DNA from: Omphalotus guepiniiformis
Taxonomy: Eukaryota > Basidiomycota > Agaricomycetes > Agaricales > Omphalotaceae
Length of the DNA stretch: 64,000 nt
Reading direction: 5' to 3'
Assembly (NCBI GenBank): GCA_028554645.1
Contig: JAQOOI010000047.1
Location: forward strand, 62,001-126,000
Shown: positions 25,140-36,239 of the stretch, in pieces
Position numbering within the stretch: position 1 is the stretch's first letter
Layout: each line of letters opens with the position of its first letter
The notes under the pieces: generated by a model
The model's input: only the letters and a program-made list of their open reading frames with translations
Told to the model about the DNA's origin: nothing
The model's database searches: none
Translations under genes and position numbers: made by a program

Positions 25140-25292
25140 CAGGAAATTCGTGAAAACTTATGAAGTACGCAGGGAGGGCTATTGCGAGGTTATAGCGAGG
25201 TCGTGCGATCTCCAGATCCGGGTCTAGTTAGACGTGGTATCCGGCCCGAGCAACCACGTCTAATTTGATGCAGTTGTAGGGACGATCAGGTG
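25140..25292 (-). repeat. Right terminal inverted repeat of the non-autonomous transposon
   Basis: Reverse complement of the left repeat, followed directly by the second copy of the target duplication TAGGACTG. Confidence 0.85.
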
Positions 25293-25300
25293 TAGGACTG

Positions 25301-26059
25301 GCACCTAGAACGGCGCCCATCGACAGCCATGGCCAACCACCGCACTCCTTGATCCTCGCAGGCTATTGAAAGAAAAGAAGATATATTAGTACGACTTCGT
25401 ATTGCAGCGCGAGTGAAAAGCCAACGTACGTAGCGCTGTGCAGTCTTATCTCCAGCACCGGATCTTGTTCTCTTGAATTAGTTGGGATGTCCGAGGGTTA
25501 CAGTTCCAAGTAGAAAGATGAGAGAATAAGGATGAATGCGTACAAAATGTAGTGGAAGAATCACACATAATGGAGGCGAGCTCGAGAAGCGTGTTCCTGC
25601 AGCACGTACCTTTGGAATACCTGCAAGAGACTGAGTCAACTGTATGATGTGAGAGTAGTGATACTTCGAACCCATAGACAGAGTTTGGGGCAGGACGTAA
25701 TATATCACGCGACCATTTACTGGCACTAGCGCTCAGTCTCGGGCGCCTACCAGGCGCTAACTCTCTCCTCTTCCAACACTCTCCATGTCTGGGACGCTTA
25801 TTTCGAGAAGATATACGCTACCAAATTAGACTGGTTATCGTCTTCATCATCTCTCGCGGTTGAAAAATGGCAGTACCGTCTGTCGGACAGCGCTGTTTGC
25901 ATGCGCGTTGGCTCTTGGTTTGGGGTGGTACGAGCTGTCGGACTGTTCCTGTGGGCGTCTCTAGCAGTCTGCTGGCTTCAGATGACGTCTCCGACTTTGC
26001 CAGCAACGAGGTCAACTCGGAGGACTCATCATCTTCAGAAGACGAAGAATCCCAAGCAG
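25301..26059. other. Region between transposon and XRN1 relic
   Basis: No intact gene. The frame 25867-26076 ends in an acidic Ser-rich stretch (SEDSSSSEDEESQAAIQRL) that may belong to the N-terminal side of the following XRN1 relic or to other gene debris; it has no start or exon chain I can support. Confidence 0.35.
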
Positions 26060-28262
26060 CAATTCAACGCCTTTAACCAAACACTCCCCCATGCCCACTA
26101 CTATCACCTCCACTTCCGGTCCACGATAGACATCGACACCCGCGCCGCCCGCCAAAGGATTTCAAGTTTGGTTTTGAACTTGGATCCGTTTAGGCCTTTT
26201 GAGCAGCTCATGTGTGTTATATCGTAGGGAACGTATACCCGCTGCGTATCGGGTACGTTCTAACTTCTTCTACCCCTGCGTACCCCTTCTAACACATTTC
26301 TTCTCTACAGGACCCAATGACCGACGCAACGTCCCCAATTCTCCATTCCTACCAACTTGAAGTCGAATCCGACCAACACGTGTAAATCTCGTGAAACAGA
26401 GTTGTTACACTTCTCGAATGGGAATGGGTGGGGGTGAAGAATAGTCAGGCCGGGTTGGGACCATTGGAGAGCTAAAGCGGAGAGGATTGAGGGGGTCATC
26501 CGAAGAGGTCCGGTTTTTTGGTTGATGTTGGGCCTTTGAAAGGTACGGTGTTCTGTCTTTAACCTCTTTTTGCGTGGCCTGAGTTCCTTTGCATGGTTTA
26601 GGTCTTAAACCTATAGAAGATCCTCAATGACCACGAAGGCAGGATGAAGAGGTGGAGCATGCGTTACAGATGTTCGTAGGCAGTTTCCTCTGGGAAGCAC
26701 GATTTTCTTTTTTGGGTGAACATGCGTATAGGGTCACGGCGCAGGTATGTAGCTGCGACGGCTGAGACAAGTCTTTCGCTGTACGTCTTTCGCACTCTAT
26801 CTGCCTCTTTCGATGAATCTAAATGTATCCTTGGCCTAGTTCTTCCCATCAGACAAATCCGAAAATGCGCAATTCACAGTTATTGTTCAAGACCTCACTC
26901 GGTCAACAACCTACAGGCATTCGTTCCACGTCGCAGAGATGTTGGCATGTCGCTCACATCATCAAGGACCACCTCGAGTTTCACGGTTCTCACCTCGGAC
27001 GGACAGTAGCACAATGTCGGGCTCAGTTCTTAGATTCAACGCGAAGAGTCTCAAGGTTGTTGATTGCTCGAAAATTAGGAGTTGACTGAGAAAGTTGTTG
27101 GGGAATATAATCTGGTTCCGGATTTGTTTGCGTCGTTGGGTGTTACTGGGGATGGTATGTCCCTTCGGTTGTTTTTTTTTACTAGGAAGGAGTGACTGAC
27201 TGGGTGTCTCTTTTGTTGCAGCTATCGCTAAAGCGGCAGGAGTTTTACCTGGACGAGATCCTGATGGTCGTGTCAAGGAAATTCGAGCGTGGCTCAAGAC
27301 GAAGGGTGTACGAGAATTTGAGCCCGTGTCGCTGTTCTGCGACCAATTAGGAAAAGTTCGTCCTTTATTCCCTAAATTCCATTTCAGGCTTTCTAAATAA
27401 CCCCTCAATTATAGGAAACCGTCAAGGAAATCGAAAAACTCGCCGACTCACTCAATGCTAACAAGTCGACGCTTGCGATTAAGTAAGAAAGCTATCGTCA
27501 AGGGTATCCCTCGACAGGCGAAGGTGAAGCGCTAAGCCCGCGCATGCGATTTATCGGGGACAGCAAACAACAGTCGCGTTGGGGGATAGAGTGACGATGA
27601 TACAAGATTCTGGAGGGTGTACCGCTTGCTGCGAAAGGTGGTGTTGGCTTGAATTCGCAGTTTATGGATGTGGTTTGGGATGTACGGTTTATGTCTGGGA
27701 CGACTTTGGGTGATAGGTGTGTTTGTATGTTTGCTGGTGTTGGAGATTTCCACTTAATTTTGATTTTGCTCGGTCTTTCAGGTGCTCGCAGTATAGGGGG
27801 AGCTTGTCTGAACTTAAGTAACCCTCAGTTCGTGACGTCGACGAATCCCAAGACGGTTCCTGCTCCTACGCCTATCGACAATTTCTCCAAGTTTCAACCG
27901 AGATTTGGTCCTGACCTTTCGTTCAGCCAGCTCCCGGACAAGCTCCTGCAGCTGGTTTCCGACCTGCTCCGAAAAATAGGTGCGTTTCCTCCTCCTTCCC
28001 TTTCATTCATACGTTACGTGATGCTGACGTGGCGTGGTCTTATAGCAATAACACCCCAGCACATATATTGACCAATCCAAACCGTGGTAGCAGACGTGAA
28101 GGGTTCACTGCACCTCCCCGTGGATAACCCTCTGCGATACATCATCACCCACGGAACGAGTATTAGTCGAATAATAACAACAACAACGCAAGTGGGTCGA
28201 ATAACACTGATAACCCTCCTGTTTCTACGGGAGCAGCCAACATGAACGGCAATGGTGATCAT
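26060..28262 (+). pseudogene. Degenerate XRN1-like 5'-3' exoribonuclease gene, C-terminal part
   Basis: Fragments collinear with XRN1 appear in changing frames. Near 26190 is RPFEQLMC and near 26310 DPMTDATSPIL, both from the end of the nuclease region. At 27237-27410 is GRDPDGRVKEIRAWLKTKGV, then KEIEKLADSLNANKS. Near 27583 is GDRVTMIQDSGG, and at 27675-27719 WDVRFMSGTTLGDRC, the SH3-like domain signature of XRN1. Near 27820 is LSNPQFVTSTNPK, and near 28170 an Asn-rich tail. XRN1 degrades decapped mRNA in the cytoplasm. At least three frame changes that no intron explains (near 27070, 27485 and 27612) and stops between blocks show it is not functional. No upstream catalytic domain was found in the window, so it is a truncated extra copy or the decayed end of a gene; a functional XRN1 must exist elsewhere. 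Confidence 0.72.
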
Positions 28263-28414
28263 CGTCCCGCTTCAAATAGTGGGTTTGGTAGGTATGCCGC
28301 ATTCGAGGGGTGTGACAAGGTTTGGGAATGGGAGGGGGAGAGGATTTGGGTCATTTAATGCTGAACGTGGGAGGGGAGGAGGGTATAGAGGGAGGGGTAC
28401 ATACAGGAATTGAG

Positions 28415-29165
28415 TTACTCTTTCTGACGGTTTTCTATGATATTGATGATGCGTCTAAGATAATCAACAACCTCATATCTACGTTCAACCAGAGTTCGTT
28501 GGAGACAATCCTCCAAGGACAGATCATTTTCCCAGGCGCCTCGTGTAAAATACGGCCGAAGAGGAATCTGAAAATGTTCCCTGAGAATGCTGAAACTCTC
28601 ATCTAGTGGGAAGTTCTCCGCAGTAGGATAAGGATCATCCAGCCAGGATATCGTACGCTTTAACGTTTGTAGAACATCTGACCATTCAAAGTGATCCGGC
28701 GGATGCAGTGATACAAGCCGTTCAACGATAGGAATGCGAGGCTCCAGCGTGATTCGGAGTATCCATGTTCTGTAATGGGCATCTGGCACCCCTAGCATTA
28801 GGATAGATAATAGCATGTTGCTGCCTTGAAAGACATAAGACGACATGTCATTATCTACGTTGTGATGCATCTCGGTGTATTTTTGGAGTCCTTCGGTGAA
28901 CGCATCCAACAATTGCAGGGCTGACTGGTCCCGTGAACTGACCAGCCATATCTGTCCGCATATGAATTGAACCCAGTCATCACGGACAAATGTATGGAGT
29001 GCGTGTTCAAAGCCTGAACTTAGAGCAGATGACATGAATCGCATAGCACGGTGACTGCAATGCCTTAGCGCGGGGTCACTGTCACAGACAGATGAACGCG
29101 CAAACGATGAAATCCAGGTCATCAATGTCAAAGGTAGTGATAGTTGGGGTGGAGATGACACATGT
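28415..29165 (-). pseudogene. DUF6535 protein, C-terminal half, cut off by element A
   Basis: Minus-strand coding sequence that ends at 28415 with EVVDYLRRIINIIENRQKE. It begins at the border of the LTR at 29165. Bases before that (MINPARPKMVVVFLRSY) come from the LTR and also occur at 60216, so they are not host sequence. With one ATGT target copy removed, the frame from the other half (61403-63570) continues directly here as HPH|VSSPPQLSLPLTL. The part is alpha-helical, soluble and rich in Leu, as the C-terminal domain of such proteins usually is. It has no promoter of its own and is presumed silent. Without the 32.2 kb insert the gene would be intact. Confidence 0.8.
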
Positions 29166-29569
29166 TGATACGACCGCAGGAATACCACTACCATTTTTGG
29201 CCTCGCGGGATTGATCACTCCAGTACAAACCTACTAAGTACACTGTATAGTCCTAAGTTACGCGGTGTATTACGCACATTCAACCACTAGTATATGTGTA
29301 CAAAGGTGTACAAGACTGTAGAACGGCACTAAATGGGTCTTCTCAGTGTAGGTATTACCTAAGTATACACTCAAGTAAAGCGTCGCGGCACTTGTTCTAA
29401 GGTCCGACGTGTATAACTTGATGGCCCCAATACTGTATAAACCAACGCGTAGGTAACGAAGTACCGCGGCACTACTCAGAAGGCCAGACTTAGAAACCAG
29501 GTAGCAGTAGCTCCGTGCACTAGTCATATCTAATGACCACTGTTGAGCCACAGAAGGGTCTAGACGTAC

Positions 29570-30010
29570 TGTTACGAATGTTTTCTTTTTTCATCTTATC
29601 TCATTGTTTGTACATATAGACACTTTTATTATCAGTAGATAACATCGTAAGTTATAGATCTAGGGTTATATTAAATACATACGTATGTAGCATGATGATC
29701 GAGATCAAGCATGTAGACCTCAAGGCGATCACGATCATTAATGAAACACTTGAGGTGATCGAACTCATGGTAGACACACGGTGGATTAGTCAAGGGTTAT
29801 AGCCCAGGGTTTAGGGTTTTATTTACGTATATAACAAGTCCGTTTAGGTAGATATTTCTTTAGCTTCGATCTAGTTTAATCTCCTCGAGTTAAACCTGTA
29901 CTTAGCTACTTTCTTCTCAATCCTATCTCTCTTGCTTTGTCTTCTTATCTTCTTTGTAAGAAGTTAGATTCTGTGTGAAGTCACTTGAGTAATAACTCGG
30001 GTCGCTAACA
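29570..30010 (+). repeat. 5' LTR of element B
   Basis: 441 bp, identical by eye to 35391-35831. Ends form the short inverted repeat TGTTA/TAACA. TATATAAC at 29829-29836 is the probable TATA box. Confidence 0.95.
29829..29836 (+). promoter_or_regulatory. TATA box in LTR of element B
   Basis: TATATAAC lies 36-43 nt upstream of the AGCTTCGATCT (29872-29882) that would form the RNA 5' end in the self-priming model. Confidence 0.55.
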
Positions 30011-30012
30011 TA

Positions 30013-30023
30013 AGATCGAAGCT
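30013..30023 (+). promoter_or_regulatory. Self-priming primer binding site of element B
   Basis: AGATCGAAGCT, two bases after the 5' LTR, is the exact reverse complement of AGCTTCGATCT at 29872-29882 in the same LTR, just downstream of the TATA box. Tf1 primes reverse transcription with the first 11 nt of its own transcript; the 11-nt match, its place and the absence of a TGG-type tRNA site all agree. Confidence 0.65.
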
Positions 30024-30564
30024 TCAAACAAACTCACCCGACTTCACATACTATTTTCATCAAGCTTGCCCTTGCACGTCGTTTTACGACTTGTAAGTGA
30101 ATCCCGACCTTCATACGCTAAAAACCTTTTTCCTTGGGCATTTGCCTTTGATACCGAGTTTCTGTTCGGTTAGAAAACTACACTCAGTCCAGTTCACGTC
30201 GCCTATAGTACAAAACAGTAACGTTGAGTCCGACTGTGTACTGGCAGACATAAGACATCGATTCCTGATCTTCGGAGACGGGTCTTTGTGCTGGGGACGT
30301 CGCTCCAATCCTAGAAAGGAGGGCCCAGTTGAACTATCAAGAAGAGTGTGGTTTTAGAACCAAATATCATCATTCCTATTCAAACAAGTACCCGAAATCT
30401 CTTCGTGAGGTTACTGACGGTACGACTTTGAACAAATCACCACGTCTTGGTTTTCAAACGACCTTGACGACCTTTTCAATTCGAATCCCGCATCACCTAC
30501 CACACCTCCAAACAGATCCCTTACATCATCTCCATATTCCACCCGACCTCCATCACCGATCAGA

Positions 30565-31455
30565 ATGTCCGACGAATCACAAAAAGGAAGATCCCTTTTG
30601 AACAAGCCTGAGAATTTCACCGGAGCTAAAGGTGAATTCAAGATATGGCGAAGAAGGTTGTTCATGTTCATTCGTGATAAGAAAAACAACATCAACTCTG
30701 ATGACGAGAGAATAGATGTTGCTATTTCTTACATGAATGGCAAGAACACAGACGGATGGGTTCAAAATTATTACGAGACCCATTACAACGAAGAAGAAGA
30801 GAAATGGAAAAAGACGTGGGCTGAGTTCAAACAAGATTTGAACATCGCGTTCTTGGATTCGGGTTTGCAGCGAGCAGCCCAAGAGAAGATCGAAGTGCTC
30901 AGACAGGGCACTGAAACGGCCGAGGAGTATTTCCAGCAGTTGGAAATACTGTTGACCGAGGCCGACTACAAGAAGGACGATCCTTACGTAGTCAGAATTA
31001 TCGAGAAGGGCGTCAATGACAAGATTATTGATGCAATCTACTCGCAAGACACGTTGCCGACGAATTACGCAACGTGGAAAGATAAAGTGATCAAGATTGA
31101 TCACTTGTGGCGCAGGCGCCAGGAGATGCGAAAGCATCTTGGACAGAACCGAGCGGCCTTTGTGCCAAGAGAAACAAGCCCGCAGAACGCGGCACGTGGT
31201 GGCGACCGTAAAGACGCCACAGGAACAACCTTTGGGGGTACAGGTAAACCCATGGACATTGACGCGGCCCGAAGGAATGGGCAGTGTTTCAATTGCGGAC
31301 AGAGGGGGCATATCTCGCGGGATTGTCCAGCGAAGCGGGGTCAGAGTGTGAGGCAGGTGAACGTGCAGGAAGAAGAGAAGAATGATGAACAGCCGCCGAG
31401 CTGGTTCTTAAACTGGTTGAAATCGGACACGGGTTTTGTCAGAGCTCAGAAGTGA
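30565..31455 (+). CDS. gag: Element B Gag
   Basis: 296 residues from ATG 30565 to TGA 31453-31455. The central part (WRRRLFMFIRDKKNN...DGWVQNYYETHYNEEEEKW...EFKQDLNIAF) is the Ty3-type capsid region. The zinc knuckle CFNCGQRGHISRDC near residue 240 is a CX2CX4HX4C nucleic-acid-binding motif. Gag packages the RNA into the virus-like particle in the cytoplasm. The start is the first ATG in the frame and gives the expected leader of about 0.5 kb from the LTR. Near the end is the slip heptamer GGGTTTT (31431-31437) from which pol is probably reached. Confidence 0.92.
   Translation: MSDESQKGRSLLNKPENFTGAKGEFKIWRRRLFMFIRDKKNNINSDDERIDVAISYMNGKNTDGWVQNYYETHYNEEEEKWKKTWAEFKQDLNIAFLDSGLQRAAQEKIEVLRQGTETAEEYFQQLEILLTEADYKKDDPYVVRIIEKGVNDKIIDAIYSQDTLPTNYATWKDKVIKIDHLWRRRQEMRKHLGQNRAAFVPRETSPQNAARGGDRKDATGTTFGGTGKPMDIDAARRNGQCFNCGQRGHISRDCPAKRGQSVRQVNVQEEEKNDEQPPSWFLNWLKSDTGFVRAQK
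31431..31437 (+). promoter_or_regulatory. -1 ribosomal frameshift heptamer, gag-pol of element B
   Basis: G GGT TTT in the gag frame matches X XXY YYZ. A slip of one base back enters the frame that is open to 32498, five codons before the gag stop. Confidence 0.6.
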
Positions 31456-34400
31456 ATACAGGTCCTTCTGAGTTAGAATCGGAACAGTCTAGTGTAGATC
31501 ACAAGGACAGCAATTTTCACTTTGTATTTAATCATCCTGAGAATAAATTTGCTTCAGTATCTACAAAGTCCGATTCAAAACCTGTGAGAGAACGTTATCC
31601 GCCGAATTCACCAGAATGGATAGCGCAGAGAGTAAGGGAGGATGAGTCAGAACGAGCGGTGGGAATTTTGAGAGCATGGATGCCAACCTGTCGGGCCAGG
31701 GAAGCATCGGAAGAAACGGTTGCCCAGATCCGGTCATTGGACATTAGCGAAGCCGTCACAGCCGTAAAGTCACTCAAGAAAAACTTGCGGTTCGTAAAAG
31801 GTACTAAGGGCAGAGATCTCAAGCTGTCTGTTACAATCGATGACATCGAAAGTGGCAAGCAGATAGAAACATCGGCATTACTTGACAGTGGAGCAACGGG
31901 TTCTTGCGTCAATAAAGAATTCGTAGAGCGACATGGCTTAACTGTTAAGAAATTACCAGTAAAGATGCCGGTATACAATGCTGATGGTACCTTAAACGAG
32001 GACGGTTCAATTGAAGGGTTCATAGAAGTCAGATTGGTAATGGGAGATCATGCAGAACGCATTGAACTTGCTGTTACAAATTTAGGCAAAACGGACATAT
32101 TTCTGGGACTCGATTGGTTAAGACGTCATAACCCCAATATAGATTGGAACGATTCAACCTTAAAGTTTGATCGATGTCCTAAGAAGTGTGGTTACATACC
32201 GTATTACCTAAAACCTGAATCCGACGCTGAAGTCCGGGAACTGGAAGAAGGGGATCGCTTGTTTTACCTGAATTGGGATGGATATCTTCGGAGTATGAAC
32301 TTTGGAAAAGGCAAAAAGACTGAGTCAAAAGCAGACAAGTACGTCAATGAGTACAAGGATGTTTTTGATGAAGCCGATTTCCAAAATTTACCCGAACGAA
32401 GACCCTGGGACCATGCAATTGAACTGAAGCCAGACTTTACGCCAGTAGATTGCAAGGTTTATTCCATTAAATCCTTCGGAACAGAAAGTTTTAGATGAGT
32501 TCATTAAGGAAAATCTGAAATCTGGACGAATTAGACCATCAAAGTCACCGATGGCCTCACCATTCTTCTTTGTGGCAAAGAAAGATGGGAAACTTCGACC
32601 CGTCCAGGATTATCGGAAATTGAATGAAGCAACGATAAAGAACAAATACCCGTTGCCGCTCATTCAAGAACTCATTGATAAACTGAAGGATTCGAAAGTA
32701 TTTTCGAAAATGGATGTTCGATGGGGATACAATAATATCCGGATCAAAGAAGGTGATGAGTGGAAGGCGGCATTTAGGACTAATCGGGGGCTCTTTGAAC
32801 CAACGGTTATGTTCTTTGGTCTCACAAATTCTCCGGCGACCTTCCAAGCATTCATGAATCATATCTTAAGGGATTTGATCAATGAAGGTCATGTCATGGT
32901 GTACTTAGACGACATTTTGGTTTTTACAAATACAATCGAAGAGCACGAGTCAATTGTAAAACAGGTGTTAGATATATTACGACAACACAAGTTGTATCTT
33001 AGACCTGAAAAGTGCGAATTCGAGACCAGTAATGTCGAGTACCTTGGAGTGTTTGTAGGAAACGGACAAGTGCGGATGGATCCAAAGAAAGTCAAAGCGG
33101 TAAAAGAATGGAAAATACCAGGAAACAAGAAGGAAGTACAGTCCTTCTTGGGTTTCTGTAATTTCTACCGACGATTTATCCGAGGATTCAGTCAAGTGGC
33201 GAAACCATTGTCATCACTGACTGGGAATTCAAAGTGGGAATGGACAGAGCAGCAACAGCAGGCATTCGAAGAACTCAAAAGTAGAATTGCCGAAGAAGTT
33301 GTTCTAACCATACCCCGTGATCATGGACAATTCAGAGTCGAGGCAGATTCCTCAGATTATGCGAACGGAGCTGTCTTATCGCAAAAGATAGATGGAAAAT
33401 GGTGGCCTATTGCATTCAGATCTAGATCTCTAAATGAAACGGAACGTAATTATGAGATCTATGATAAGGAAATGATGGCCATTATGGATTCCTTAGCAGA
33501 TTGGAGACAGTATCTGATGGGTGCGGAAGAGTCATTTGAGATCTATACAGATCATCAGAATCTTCAGTATTTCAAAAAGCCTCAGAAATTGAATCGTCGA
33601 CAAGCCCGATGGATCACTGAATTATCCGAATATGACTTTACATTGATTCATAAACCCGGAAAGTCGATGGGAAAGCCAGATGCATTGTCCAGGATGGCCA
33701 ATCATGAGACGGGGGAGAAAGACAATGAGGATGTGGTACTTTTAAAGCCGGAACTTTTTTCGATCAACAGACTAGAGATGCCCGAAGACGAGATCTTAGA
33801 TCTTATCAAGAAAAAGTCAAAAGTACGGGATAATCTAGTGAATAAGGCTTTAGAAGGAAAAGAGAAGGATTGGGTCGAGTCAGAGGAAGGAATTGTGACG
33901 TGGCAGGATAGGATTTACGTGCCTATTGATAATAGGTTACGGGGAAAGATCATCGGACTACATCATGATACCGTTCTGACGGGACATCCAGGACAGTTCA
34001 AAACCATGGAATTGGTGACAAGAAACTATTGGTGGCCGGGAATCACTCAGGATGTACGGAAATACGTTAAAGGGTGTGAAAAGTGCCAGGCCACTAAGAT
34101 TCATCGAACCAAACCAACAGGAACACTAGTCACAAACAATGTTCCACAAGGTCCCTGGGAAGTCATAGGAACGGATCTGATCGGAGAACTACCGGAAGCT
34201 GGAGGTTTTAATGCCATAAGTGTGACTGTGGACCATTTCACCAAACGAACACGTTTGGTACCCACACACATGTCGTTAACGTCTGAAGGAATGGCCAGAA
34301 TCTATAGGGACAAAATCTTTCCTATACATGGATTACCGAGAAAGATTATTCATGATCGGGGACCTCAATATCATTCCCGATTCATGAAGGAACTATACCG

Positions 34401-35379
34401 GTTATTAGGCATTCAGGGGAGTTTCACAACGGCATATCACCCACAGACGAATGGACAGACGGAACGGATGAACCAAGAGATTGAACATTATCTCCGGTTA
34501 TTCATCAATCAACATCAGAACGACTGGCATGAATGGTTACCGACAGCAGAATTTGTGTTGAATGACAGAATACACTCAGCGACGGGTGTCACTCCGTTCT
34601 ATGCGGATATGGGACGACATCCGTATAAGGGAACAGCTCCAAGAACTCCGTCGGCAAATCCCACAGCACAGGAATTTGCCGATAAGATGATCAAGATCAG
34701 GGATGAAGTAGGGGCAGCGCTTAAGAAGGCAAAGGAAGACATGACTCGGTATTACGACAAGAAGAGGAAACCATCAGTCGAATATAAGCCTAATGACAAA
34801 GTATGGCTTGAAGCGACAAACCTGACTTCTGATCGACCAATGAAGAAGTTGGATGATAAACGATTTGGTCCTTTTGAAATCGTAAAGAAAGTTGGAGCGA
34901 CATCGTATCAACTAAAGATACCGAAGACTTGGAAGAGGATACATCCAGTCTTTAACGAAGTTTTACTGTCACCCTATCATCCGCCTGAATTCTCCGAACA
35001 GCCTAAGAATGATAATCCGCCACCAGTGATAGAAGGAGAAGAACCGGAGTTCGAAGTGGAAGAGATAGTAGATTCAGGGAAATATAGGGGAGGGAGATTC
35101 GGATACAAAGTCCAATGGAAGGGATACTCGCGGCACGAACAAACATGGGAACCATTAGCAAACCTTGCAAACGCAAAAGAAGCAATCGAAGAGTTCCATA
35201 AAAAATTCCCCACTAAACCACGACCACCTCAGTTAAGAAAGATTGAGGTTCCAATTTCCTTATTCCCGACATCATTGTTACGACCTATCCCTGAAGCATA
35301 TACGGAAGTAGTAGAAACGAAGAAGATGCCGACAGAAGCATTAGCAGTGAAGTTAGGACGATGGGGACATCGTCCCTAA
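31434..35379 (+). CDS. pol: Element B Pol: protease, RT, RNase H, integrase, chromodomain (one frame break)
   Basis: The protease part (to 32498) has the catalytic triad LLDSGATGS. It ends in a stop after KSFGTESFR, while RT continues in the next frame: reading resumes upstream of 32551 with the expected SEQKVLDEFIKENLKSGRIRP. This is a one-base change near 32472. Then come RT with the catalytic YLDD (about 32902), RNase H (VEADSSDYANGAVLSQ), the integrase zinc domain (HHDTVLTGHPG...CEKCQ) and DDE core (TDLIGEL, IHDRGPQYHS, NGQTERMNQE). The C-terminal chromodomain (EVEEIVDSGKYRGGRFGYKVQWKGY, about 35050-35220) is expected to guide integration to particular chromatin. Length fits a chromovirus. 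Whether the break is real or a sequence error decides autonomy. Confidence 0.9.
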
Positions 35380-35390
35380 GGAGGGGGTCA
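35376..35390 (+). promoter_or_regulatory. Polypurine tract of element B
   Basis: AAGGAGGGGG directly before the 3' LTR (CA dinucleotide then TGTTACG). This is the expected plus-strand primer position and it overlaps the pol stop. Confidence 0.65.
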
Positions 35391-35831
35391 TGTTACGAAT
35401 GTTTTCTTTTTTCATCTTATCTCATTGTTTGTACATATAGACACTTTTATTATCAGTAGATAACATCGTAAGTTATAGATCTAGGGTTATATTAAATACA
35501 TACGTATGTAGCATGATGATCGAGATCAAGCATGTAGACCTCAAGGCGATCACGATCATTAATGAAACACTTGAGGTGATCGAACTCATGGTAGACACAC
35601 GGTGGATTAGTCAAGGGTTATAGCCCAGGGTTTAGGGTTTTATTTACGTATATAACAAGTCCGTTTAGGTAGATATTTCTTTAGCTTCGATCTAGTTTAA
35701 TCTCCTCGAGTTAAACCTGTACTTAGCTACTTTCTTCTCAATCCTATCTCTCTTGCTTTGTCTTCTTATCTTCTTTGTAAGAAGTTAGATTCTGTGTGAA
35801 GTCACTTGAGTAATAACTCGGGTCGCTAACA
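35391..35831 (+). repeat. 3' LTR of element B
   Basis: Identical to 29570-30010. Followed by the CGTAC duplication and the rest of the LTR of element A. Confidence 0.95.
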
Positions 35832-36069
35832 CGTACGATGTAACACGAAGTACTTCCGACGACGCGGAAGTAGAACACGTAAGGAGACACAGTGTTAGCG
35901 AACTACCGCGATACTTTCTAAAAGCGGCAAGATTATAAACCGATATAGGATACCCTGTTACCGCGTACTATACTTCATCCCTACCCTACGCGGTGCACCA
36001 TATGCACCATATATCTCATAACTGTCAAGTATCGCGACATTTGTTTGTACTATGTAAATAGAAATACTG

Positions 36070-36077
36070 TATATAAG
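36070..36077 (+). promoter_or_regulatory. TATA box in LTR of element A
   Basis: TATATAAG about 600 bp before the LTR end; the same sequence is in the 3' LTR (60801-60808). It predicts a transcript start near 36100 and a long R-U5 region. Confidence 0.5.
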
Positions 36078-36239
36078 AAATAGAACCTGGGCAAGGAAGG
36101 ACAGGTTCCCGAGCCCCCCATAGAGCTAATAGCATTTGTGTGTGGAAAAGCTTAAGTCCCTCTGAGTGATTAGAAGTTTTAAAGTGTTAACCGTCGCGTT
36201 AGTTCATAAGTCAGTGTGCCTAAGTGTTTACAAGCGGGA

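Larger units (their letters stand above)
23477..25292. mobile_element. Non-autonomous DNA transposon, KDZ- or hAT-like ends
   Basis: The segment has near-perfect terminal inverted repeats of about 155 bp (23477-23632 and 25140-25292), both starting CACCTGATCGTCCC. It is flanked by a perfect 8-bp direct repeat TAGGACTG (23469-23476 and 25293-25300), which is the target duplication. The interior (1.5 kb) is AT-rich with many stops and no transposase; one frame of 99 codons (23813-24112) is hydrophobic and probably chance. The termini share CACCT, a CATCAAAT block and a nearby ACGTG with the ends of the KDZ transposon at 44401-55980, and both make 8-bp duplications, so mobilisation by a KDZ transposase is a reasonable inference. 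hAT elements also make 8-bp duplications. Confidence 0.8.
29570..35831 (+). mobile_element. Element B: chromodomain Ty3 (Tf1/sushi-like chromovirus) retrotransposon
   Basis: 6,262 bp with identical 441-bp LTRs (TGTTACGAATG...GTCGCTAACA) and a 5-bp target duplication CGTAC (29565-29569 and 35832-35836). It contains gag with one zinc knuckle and a pol with aspartic protease, RT, RNase H, integrase and a C-terminal chromodomain, the mark of chromoviruses. The primer binding site is complementary to the presumed mRNA 5' end rather than to an obvious tRNA, as in Tf1. LTR identity means a very recent insertion, later than element A, whose LTR it interrupts. A +1 frame change in pol near 32472 is the only coding defect seen. 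Confidence 0.95.

Noticed and set aside
29270..29551. Minus-strand open frame in the LTR of element A, longer (117 codons) in the 3' LTR at 60268-60621
   Set aside because: It lies wholly in LTR sequence, has no domain and is probably chance.
30577..31311. 244-codon minus-strand frame opposite gag of element B
   Set aside because: It is a shadow of gag; the sense frame has the zinc knuckle and capsid pattern.
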